In this document: positions 1 through 4,834 of the stretch, one piece after another | Layout of the letters: each line of letters begins with the position of its first letter | Numbering within the stretch: position 1 is the first letter of the stretch | NCBI GenBank assembly: GCA_013816415.1 | Contig: JACDEN010000177.1 | Location: 1 to 6,223, forward strand | From: Planctomycetota bacterium | Lineage (GTDB): Bacteria > Planctomycetota > UBA11346 | DNA length: 6,223 bases | Direction of reading: 5' to 3' | The notes under the pieces: generated by a model | Seen by the model: only the letters and a program-made list of their open reading frames with translations | Told to the model about the DNA's origin: nothing | Database searches by the model: none | Made by a program: the position numbers and the translations under genes

Positions 1-1
1 G

Positions 2-1480
2 GCGGCAGCCGCGCATGCGCGCGCGTCCGGCGGCGACGCCAAGCCCGATGCCGCGCGCGGTCCGTGGCGGATCACCCTCGACGGCCCGGTGTTCATCCCC
101 TTCATGGAGCACAGCCGCCGCACGGACCTGCGCGAGACGCTGTACCGCGCCTTCGTCACCCGCGCGTCGACGGGCGAGCTCGACAACCTGCCGGTGATCG
201 AGCGCATCCTCGCCGCGCGCCAGGAGCAGGCGCGGCTGCTCGACCGGGCCTCGCACGCCGAGGTCAGCCTCGCCGCCAAGATGGCGCCCTCGATCGCTGC
301 GGTCGAGCAGCTGCTCGGCGAACTACGCGACGCGGCGATGCCCAAGGCGCGCGCGGAATTGGACGAGCTGACGGCGTTCGCGCGCGCGCAGACGAAGGCT
401 CCTGGGCTCGCCCTGTCGCTGTGGGACATCGCGTTCTGGGCCGAGCGCCTGCGCGAAAGCCGCTACGCCTACACCGACGAGGAGCTGCGCCCGTATTTCC
501 CGTTCCAGCGCGTGCTCGACGGCCTGTTCGCGATCGCCGAGCGGCTGTTCGGCGTGCGCGTGCGCGCCGCCGACGGCGAGGCGCCGGTCTGGGATCCGTC
601 GGTGCGCTTCTTCCGCATCGCCGACGAGCGCGGCGTCGACATCGCGGCGTTCCACCTCGACCCCTTCAGCCGGCCCGCCAACAAGCGCGGTGGCGCGTGG
701 ATGGACAACGCCATCGATCGCAAGGTGGCGGCGGGCGGACGGGTGCGCATCCCGATCGCCTACCTGGTGTGCAACCAGACTCCGCCGGTGGGAACCACGC
801 CGTCGCTGATGACCTTCCGCGAAGTCGAAACCCTGTTCCACGAATTCGGCCACGGCCTGCAGCACATGCTGACCACCGTCGAGCACGTCGAAGCCGCCGG
901 CATCAACAACGTCGAATGGGATGCGGTCGAATTGCCGAGCCAGTTCATGGAGAACTGGTGCTACCACTGGCCGACGGTGCGCGGCCTGACCGGCCATTGG
1001 CAGAGCGGCGAGCCGCTGCCGAAAACGCTGTTCGACAAGATCGTCGCCGCGCGCACCTACCGCGCGGGATCAGCCACGCTGCGGCACGTCTACCTCTCGG
1101 CCATCGACCTCGAGCTGCACCACCGCTACGAACCAGGCACCGGCGTGCTCGACCTGCAGCGGCGCGTCGCCGCCGCCAACACCATCCTGCCGCCGCTCGC
1201 CGAAGACCGCTTCCTCTGCGCCTTCTCGCACATCTTCGCCGGCGGCTATGCGGCGGGGTATTACAGCTACAAATGGGCCGAGGTGCTCAGCGCCGACGCC
1301 TTCTCGGCCTTCGAAGAGGCCGGCCTCGAGAATGCCGAGATGCTCGCCACGACCGGTCGCCGCTTCCGCGACACCGTGCTGGCGCTCGGCGGCAGCCGCC
1401 ATCCGCTCGAGGTGTTCCGCTCGTTCCGCGGCCGTGAGCCGAGCACGCGGCCGCTTTTGAAGCAGACCGGGCTGGCTTAG
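2..1480 (+). CDS. prlC: M3-family zinc oligopeptidase (oligopeptidase A / PrlC type), 5'-truncated by window edge
   Basis: Thimet-type metallopeptidase that degrades short cytoplasmic peptides, including cleaved signal peptides in the E. coli homologue. The reading frame is open from base 2, so 492 residues are visible. Family members have about 680, so roughly 190 N-terminal residues lie outside. The first Met in frame (base 89) is not the start: the upstream residues GPWRITLDGPVFIPF continue the family's fold. Visible hallmarks are the zinc motif HEFGH (His280 and His284 of the visible part, Glu281 catalytic, bases 839-853), the third zinc ligand Glu310 in VELPSQFMENW, and the substrate-binding segment AFSHIFAGGYAAGYYSYKW (from about residue 407; His410, Tyr416, Tyr420). 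All catalytic residues are present, so the enzyme should be active. It ends in TAG at 1478-1480, 16 bases before the thrS promoter, on the same strand. Family assignment is firm; the exact orthologue name (prlC/opdA or dcp-like) is less so. Confidence 0.93.
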   Translation, partial: AAAAHARASGGDAKPDAARGPWRITLDGPVFIPFMEHSRRTDLRETLYRAFVTRASTGELDNLPVIERILAARQEQARLLDRASHAEVSLAAKMAPSIAAVEQLLGELRDAAMPKARAELDELTAFARAQTKAPGLALSLWDIAFWAERLRESRYAYTDEELRPYFPFQRVLDGLFAIAERLFGVRVRAADGEAPVWDPSVRFFRIADERGVDIAAFHLDPFSRPANKRGGAWMDNAIDRKVAAGGRVRIPIAYLVCNQTPPVGTTPSLMTFREVETLFHEFGHGLQHMLTTVEHVEAAGINNVEWDAVELPSQFMENWCYHWPTVRGLTGHWQSGEPLPKTLFDKIVAARTYRAGSATLRHVYLSAIDLELHHRYEPGTGVLDLQRRVAAANTILPPLAEDRFLCAFSHIFAGGYAAGYYSYKWAEVLSADAFSAFEEAGLENAEMLATTGRRFRDTVLALGGSRHPLEVFRSFRGREPSTRPLLKQTGLA

Positions 1481-1496
1481 CCGACTCCTTGGCGAA

Positions 1497-1524
1497 TTGA
1501 CCCACCTGCCGGGCCTGGTATCCT
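1497..1524 (+). promoter_or_regulatory. Sigma-70-type extended -10 promoter for the thrS leader
   Basis: TTGACC (1497-1502, 5 of 6 to the -35 consensus) is followed by a 16-base spacer and TATCCT (1519-1524, 4 of 6 to the -10 consensus). TGG at 1516-1518 sits where an extended -10 TGn belongs. The predicted start of transcription, 7 to 8 bases after the -10, is base 1531 or 1532. That coincides with the ATG of the leader ORF (1532), so the leader message would be leaderless. The site lies just after the peptidase stop codon. This is a reading by eye; no transcript data support it. Confidence 0.6.
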
Positions 1525-1531
1525 AGCGACC

Positions 1532-1573
1532 ATGTCCCGCCCGGTGCAGACGACCACGCGAACTACTGGCTGA
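1532..1573 (+). CDS. Threonine-rich leader peptide MSRPVQTTTRTTG of the thrS attenuator
   Basis: A 13-codon ORF runs from ATG (1532) to TGA (1571-1573). It encodes MSRPVQTTTRTTG, with five Thr codons in a run of six: ACG, ACC, ACG, CGA (Arg), ACT, ACT. Three different Thr codons are used, so several tRNA-Thr species would be sensed. No convincing Shine-Dalgarno precedes it, but the promoter geometry puts the ATG at or next to the mRNA 5' end. Leaderless leader-peptide mRNAs are known, for example Sinorhizobium trpL. The function is inferred: a ribosome stalls at the Thr codons when charged tRNA-Thr is scarce. The first Thr codon lies 21 bases before the stop, comparable with the Trp-codon-to-stop distance in E. 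coli trpL. The ORF is in the same frame as thrS, and only this TGA separates them; the 25 codons from 1574 to 1648 contain no stop. No gene symbol is assigned because thrL normally means the thrABC leader. Confidence 0.72.
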   Translation: MSRPVQTTTRTTG

Positions 1574-1600
1574 CGCGCCTCCGATCGGTCGCGGCGCGTC
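1572..1600 (+). promoter_or_regulatory. Candidate antiterminator hairpin of the thrS attenuator
   Basis: GACGCGCC (1572-1579) and GGCGCGTC (1593-1600) form a perfect 8-bp GC-rich stem around a 13-base loop. The 5' arm starts on the second base of the leader stop codon (TGA 1571-1573). A ribosome that finishes the leader peptide would therefore cover this arm, while a ribosome stalled on the early Thr codons would leave it free. The stem ends 11 bases before the T8 tract, too far to terminate by itself. It takes up bases that the terminator hairpin needs, so the two are mutually exclusive. The pairing is seen in the sequence; its role is inferred. Confidence 0.6.
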
Positions 1601-1619
1601 CGTTGTCGTCGTTTTTTTT
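1590..1619 (+). terminator. Candidate attenuator terminator with T8 tract upstream of thrS
   Basis: Bases 1590-1596 (CGCGGCG) can pair with 1604-1611 (TGTCGTCG), with one bulged T and two G-U pairs. This makes a seven-pair stem with a seven-base loop that abuts an uninterrupted T8 run at 1612-1619. Another G-U-rich register reaching back to 1586 also ends against the T tract. The hairpin is only moderate, as expected of a regulated terminator, and shares bases 1593-1600 with the stronger antiterminator. A run of eight T is striking in this GC-rich region. Folding energy was not computed. Confidence 0.5.
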
Positions 1620-1639
1620 CGCACCCCCTTCCTGAATCC

Positions 1640-1643
1640 GAGG
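1640..1643 (+). promoter_or_regulatory. Probable ribosome binding site of thrS
   Basis: GAGG lies five bases before the ATG at 1649. It sits in the self-complementary GAGGCCTC (1640-1647). GAGGC (1640-1644) could also pair with GCCTC (1577-1581) in the antiterminator loop region, but five base pairs is too little to propose a second layer of control. Confidence 0.5.
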
Positions 1644-1648
1644 CCTCC

Positions 1649-3622
1649 ATGCCACGCATCACATTGCCTGACGGCAAGCTGCTCGAATTTCCACAACCCG
1701 TCACGGGACGCCAGGTCGCCGAGGCGATCGGACCCGGTCTCGCCCGCAAGGCGATCGGCGTCAAGTTGAACGGAGCCGAGATCCGCGATCTGACGCGGCC
1801 GATCACCGAGGACGCGCAGCTGAAGATCATCACGGCGAACAACGACGATCCGGACGCGCTGTGGCTCCTGCGCCACAGCTGCGCGCATCTGCTCGCCGAA
1901 GCGGTGTGCGAGCTGTTCCCAGGGACGAAGCTGGCGTACGGGCCGCCGGTGGACGACGGATTCTTCTACGACATGAAGACGCCGCGGCCGCTCACCAGCG
2001 ACGATTTCGCCACGATCGAAGCGAAGATGGCCGAGATCGTGAAGGCGAACCGACCCTTCACGCGCGTCGACTATTCGTGCGAGACGGGACTCGCGCGCAC
2101 TGACGGCGACAAGTTCAAGCGCGACAACGCCGAGCGTGCGATCGCCAAGGGCGCGACGACGATCTCGTTCTACTCCACGGGCACGCCGGGCGAGCATTGG
2201 GAGGACCTGTGCGCGGGTCCGCACGTGCCCGCGACGGGCGTGCTCGCGGCGAACAAGGTGATGTCGGTCGCGGGGGCCTACTGGCACGGCGACCAGGCCA
2301 GCGATCAGCTGACGCGCATCTACGGCACCTGCTTCGCCGACGACAAGGGTTTGAAGGCCCACCTGCACCGCCTCGAGGAGGCGAAGAAGCGCGACCACCG
2401 CAAGCTCGGCCGCGAGATGGATCTGTTCCACCTCCAGGAGGATAATCCGGGACAGGTGTTCTGGCACCCCAAGGGCTGGGCGATCTACCGCGAGCTCGAG
2501 GATTACGTGCGCGGCAAGATCCGCGACCGCGGCTATGTCGAGGTCAAGACGCCGTCAGTGATGTCGAAGGCGCTGTGGGAGAGATCCGGCCACTGGGCGA
2601 AGTACCGCGACAACATGTTCACGACGTCCAGCGAGGAGCGCGAGTTCGCGCTCAAGCCGATGAACTGCCCCGGGCACATCGAGATATTCAAGCAGGGCCT
2701 GCGCTCGTACCGCGATCTGCCGCTGCGCATGGCCGAGTTCGGCTCGTGCTGCCGCAACGAGCTCTCGGGCGCGCTGCACGGCATCATGCGCGTGCGGGGA
2801 TTCGTCCAGGACGACGCGCACATCTTCTGCACCGAGGCGCAGATCCCCGACGAAGTCGCTGATTTCTGCACGCTGCTGAAAGACGTCTACCGTGACTTCG
2901 GCTTCGGCGACGACCGCATCCTGGTCAAGTTCTCGACGCGGCCCGCGGTGCGCGTCGGCTCGGACGAGACCTGGGACCGCGCCGAGGCGGCGCTCGCGGG
3001 AGCCTGCAAACTGGCGGGCCTCGCCTACACGCTGCACGCCGGCGAGGGCGCGTTCTACGGACCGAAGCTCGAATTCACGCTGCTCGATTCGCTCGGCCGC
3101 CACTGGCAGTGCGGCACCATCCAGGTCGACTACCAGCTGCCGTCGGCCGAGCGCCTGGACGCGCAGTACGTCGGCGACGACGGACAGAAGCACCACCCGG
3201 TGATCCTGCACCGCGCCATCCTCGGCTCGCTCGAACGCTTCATCGGCATCCTGACCGAGCATTTCGCCGGCAAGTTCCCGCTGTGGCTCGCGCCGGAGCA
3301 GATCCGCGTGCTGCCGATCACCGACGAGCACGTCGCGTATGCGCGCGAGGTGGCCAAGCGCATCCACGACGCCGACCTGCGCTCGACGGTGGACGCGAAC
3401 TCCGAGAAGCTCGGAGCGAAGATCCGCCTCGCGCGCACCGACCGCGTGTCCTACTTCGCGGTGGTCGGCGCCCAGGAGGTCGCCGATCGCACCGTCTCGC
3501 TGCAGAACCAGGCCGGCGAGAAGCTGGGGTCGCTGGCGATCGAGGCGCTGATCGAACGCTTGCGGGAAGAGGTCGCGGACAAGCGGATCGCTCCCGCGGT
3601 GGCGGGAGCGGTTGGTGGTTAG
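1649..3622 (+). CDS. thrS: Threonyl-tRNA synthetase (class II, with editing domain)
   Basis: Cytoplasmic enzyme that charges tRNA-Thr with threonine using ATP and hydrolyses mischarged Ser-tRNA-Thr. At 657 residues it is complete (E. coli ThrRS has 642). The start at 1649 gives MPRITLPDG, matching the family's usual N-terminus. Domains in order: TGS domain (about 1-62); editing domain (about 65-230) with HSCAH (His76, His80) and the DLCAGPH motif (Cys188, His192); catalytic core (about 250-545) with zinc ligands Cys340 (MNCPGH), His391 (QDDAHIFC) and His521 (VILHRAILGSLERF), motif 2 Arg369 and motif 3 Arg530; anticodon-binding domain (about 550-640). All expected zinc and catalytic residues are present. 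Motif 2 reads GSCCRNELSG, with Cys368 where E. coli has His. The Ala/Gly-rich tail ends in the heptamer array, whose second unit supplies the TAG stop (3620-3622). Expression is probably set by the Thr leader attenuator upstream. Confidence 0.98.
   Translation: MPRITLPDGKLLEFPQPVTGRQVAEAIGPGLARKAIGVKLNGAEIRDLTRPITEDAQLKIITANNDDPDALWLLRHSCAHLLAEAVCELFPGTKLAYGPPVDDGFFYDMKTPRPLTSDDFATIEAKMAEIVKANRPFTRVDYSCETGLARTDGDKFKRDNAERAIAKGATTISFYSTGTPGEHWEDLCAGPHVPATGVLAANKVMSVAGAYWHGDQASDQLTRIYGTCFADDKGLKAHLHRLEEAKKRDHRKLGREMDLFHLQEDNPGQVFWHPKGWAIYRELEDYVRGKIRDRGYVEVKTPSVMSKALWERSGHWAKYRDNMFTTSSEEREFALKPMNCPGHIEIFKQGLRSYRDLPLRMAEFGSCCRNELSGALHGIMRVRGFVQDDAHIFCTEAQIPDEVADFCTLLKDVYRDFGFGDDRILVKFSTRPAVRVGSDETWDRAEAALAGACKLAGLAYTLHAGEGAFYGPKLEFTLLDSLGRHWQCGTIQVDYQLPSAERLDAQYVGDDGQKHHPVILHRAILGSLERFIGILTEHFAGKFPLWLAPEQIRVLPITDEHVAYAREVAKRIHDADLRSTVDANSEKLGAKIRLARTDRVSYFAVVGAQEVADRTVSLQNQAGEKLGSLAIEALIERLREEVADKRIAPAVAGAVGG
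3589..3610 (+). other. 9-bp GC-rich hairpin in the last codons of thrS
   Basis: CGCTCCCGC (3589-3597) and GCGGGAGCG (3602-3610) pair perfectly around the tetraloop GGTG. The hairpin encodes part of the Ala/Gly/Val tail of ThrRS and ends where the heptamer array begins. It looks like a terminator stem, but what follows is G/T-rich repeat rather than a T run. Transcription termination or protection of the mRNA 3' end are both possible; neither is shown. Confidence 0.45.
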
Positions 3623-3687
3623 TGGTTGGTGGTTGGTGGTTGGTGGTTGGTGGTTGGTGGTTGGTGGTTGGTGGTTAGTGGTTAGTG
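3611..3687 (+). repeat. Tandem heptamer array, 11 copies of GTT(G/A)GTG
   Basis: Eleven uninterrupted heptamers run from 3611 to 3687: eight GTTGGTG and three GTTAGTG (units 2, 10 and 11). Only the fourth base varies. The array overlaps the 3' end of thrS: unit 1 codes for the last residues and the A-variant of unit 2 creates the TAG stop. Short tandem heptamer repeats of this kind occur between genes in several bacterial groups. They expand by slippage and are not coding in themselves. Confidence 0.95.
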
Positions 3688-3698
3688 GTTGCAGTCAC

Positions 3699-3726
3699 CA
3701 CCAACCACAAACCACCAACCACAAAC
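3699..3726 (-). repeat. Inverted heptamer arm, 4 copies complementary to the array
   Basis: Read on the + strand the units are CACCAAC, CACAAAC, CACCAAC, CACAAAC, which are complements of GTTGGTG and GTTTGTG. Paired with 3660-3687 they give four heptamer pairs whose only mismatches fall at the variable middle base. The stem extends inward by G3688-C3698 and T3689-A3697. In total 3660-3689 pairs with 3697-3726, with 27 of 30 positions matched, around the seven-base loop TGCAGTC. The stem lies just upstream of the ybaB-family gene and could separate its expression from thrS, but no function is demonstrated. Confidence 0.85.
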
Positions 3727-3738
3727 TCTTTCCCAATT

Positions 3739-3742
3739 AGGA
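3739..3742 (+). promoter_or_regulatory. Ribosome binding site of the YbaB-family gene
   Basis: AGGA lies seven bases before the ATG at 3750 and supports that start. It follows the heptamer stem after a short unstructured stretch (3727-3738). Confidence 0.65.
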
Positions 3743-3749
3743 ACACAAC

Positions 3750-4112
3750 ATGGACCTCGATGACCTGATGAAGAACCTCGGCCCCTTGCAGGAGTCGCTC
3801 AAGAAGGCGGACGCCGACCGCGGCGGCACCGTGCTCGAAGGAACCGCCGGCGGCGGCGCGGTGAAGATCGGCCTCAAGGGCGACCTGACGATCACCCGCG
3901 TCGTCATCGCACCGGCCGCTGCTGCGGCCGCGGGCGGCGATGTGAGCATGCTCGAGGATCTGGTCCAAGCCGCGTGCAACGATGCGCTGCGCCAATACCG
4001 CGAGCGCTTCGGCTCTTCGCCGGACGAACAGGTGCAGAAGATGCTCGGCGGCAGCGGCCTCGGCGCGATGATGGGGCCGCTGATGACTTCGCTGGGCCGC
4101 AAACCGTCCTGA
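3750..4112 (+). CDS. YbaB/EbfC family nucleoid-associated protein
   Basis: Small (120 residues) protein of the YbaB/EbfC family, whose members form dimers that bind DNA and coat the nucleoid. The family pattern is clear: an N-terminal helix with hydrophobic spacing (MDLDDLMKNLGPLQESLKKA), a glycine turn and strand (GTAGGGAVKIGLKGDLTITRVVI, about residues 31-53) and the conserved MLEDLVQAACNDA helix (67-79), ending in a Gly/Met-rich tail. An Ala run (about 56-61) replaces the short acidic/proline segment usual after the strand. The N-terminal helix is less charged than in E. coli YbaB. It lies 127 bases after thrS, across the heptamer stem, and is not beside dnaX or recR, the usual neighbours. 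It may share the thrS transcript or have its own promoter; none was recognised. The family call is good; DNA binding by this member is inferred. Confidence 0.85.
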   Translation: MDLDDLMKNLGPLQESLKKADADRGGTVLEGTAGGGAVKIGLKGDLTITRVVIAPAAAAAAGGDVSMLEDLVQAACNDALRQYRERFGSSPDEQVQKMLGGSGLGAMMGPLMTSLGRKPS

Positions 4113-4182
4113 ACGCGTGCTCCGCCCGGCAGGCGGTGACCTCCGACGACTATTCCCGCCACGAGGCACCTGGCCGTCCGCA

Positions 4183-4196
4183 GTCCGACGTCGGAC
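4183..4196. repeat. 14-bp perfect palindrome in degenerate heptamer context, convergent gap
   Basis: GTCCGACGTCGGAC reads the same on both strands. It overlaps three heptamer-spaced units, ACGTCGG (4188-4194), ACCTCGC (4195-4201) and ACGTCGG (4202-4208). GAGGC (4163-4167) and GCCTC (4208-4212) could form an outer stem. The site sits between the convergent ybaB-family and yqgE genes. No T run flanks it on either strand, so it is a poor intrinsic terminator. Decayed repeat array or protein-binding site are both possible. Confidence 0.5.
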
Positions 4197-4222
4197 CTCG
4201 CACGTCGGCCTCTCAATTCAGG

Positions 4223-4777
4223 CTAATTCAGACTCGGTGAGGGCAGGCCGCCGACGCGGCCGTCGATCATCATCTGCCAGAGATCGTCGACCGGACAGAT
4301 GTCCAAGAGCAGCTCCCGCCGTCCCGGCCGGATGATCCAGGCTCCTTCGCGGATCTCCTGGTCGAGCTGGCCTGGCAGCCACCCGCTGTGGCCGAGGAAC
4401 AGGCGTGGACCGGTTGCATCGCATCCGGCCTCGAAGCGCACCGCGAGGGCGTCGACCTCTCCGCCGACCACGATCAGCTGCGAGAGCGCGTCGCTCGCCG
4501 TGCCCATCACCTGGGCGCCCGGCAGATCGGGGTTGCCATGCAGCAGCAGCCCTTTGTCGCGCTCGACGGGGCCGCCTTCGGCCGCCGCCCTGGTGCCCGC
4601 GAGGCCGGCGGGGACTTCGCTCCAGATGTCGCGGAGATCGACATCCAATGGCCGATTGATGATGAACCCCAGCGTGCCCTTGGCGCCATGGTCGACCAGG
4701 TAGATGACGCAGCGGTGGAAATTCGGATCGGTCAGCTGCGGACTGGCGACGAGCAGCGCTCCGGCAGCAGGGTCCAT
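4223..4777 (-). CDS. yqgE: YqgE/AlgH family protein (DUF179)
   Basis: Complete 184-residue member of the YqgE/AlgH family, a conserved single-domain bacterial protein of unsettled biochemical role. The name AlgH comes from Pseudomonas alginate regulation. Length fits the family (E. coli about 187). Family signatures in order: LLVASPQLTDPNFHRCVIYL (residues 8-27), GTLGFIINRP (35-44), GGPVERDKGLLLHG (68-81), then LGHSGWLPGQLDQEIREGAWII (about 128-149). ATG at 4775-4777 is the only sensible start; no clear Shine-Dalgarno is visible. It lies 57 bases downstream of the surface-protein gene on the same strand, so the two could be co-transcribed, though nothing suggests a shared function. It converges with the ybaB-family gene. 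Confidence 0.93.
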   Translation of the reverse strand: MDPAAGALLVASPQLTDPNFHRCVIYLVDHGAKGTLGFIINRPLDVDLRDIWSEVPAGLAGTRAAAEGGPVERDKGLLLHGNPDLPGAQVMGTASDALSQLIVVGGEVDALAVRFEAGCDATGPRLFLGHSGWLPGQLDQEIREGAWIIRPGRRELLLDICPVDDLWQMMIDGRVGGLPSPSLN

Positions 4778-4834
4778 GGCGGCATCGTAGCCAGCGCGGA
4801 TCCCATTGCCACTAACCCAACGGTAAGTATGGGC

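Noticed and set aside
64..1437. 457-codon + strand frame overlapping the M3 peptidase
   Set aside because: Arg/Ala/Pro-rich out-of-frame reading; the overlapping frame carries the complete zinc peptidase motifs.
1531..1648. T-box riboswitch upstream of thrS
   Set aside because: The leader is only about 118 bases and lacks the conserved T-box bulge sequence and specifier-loop layout; the Thr-codon ORF explains the T8 tract better.
1532..1648. N-terminal extension of ThrRS from the upstream in-frame ATG
   Set aside because: TGA at 1571-1573 interrupts the frame and the family N-terminus MPxITLPDG begins at 1649.
1523..2467. 314-codon open frame on the minus strand across the leader and thrS
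   Set aside because: It is the antisense shadow of thrS in GC-rich DNA, with an Arg/Val-rich composition and no family resemblance.
3611..3726. CRISPR array
   Set aside because: The units are seven bases with no spacers; this is a simple tandem heptamer repeat with an inverted arm.
4163..4212. Bidirectional intrinsic terminator between the convergent genes
   Set aside because: The stems are plausible but no T run follows on either strand.
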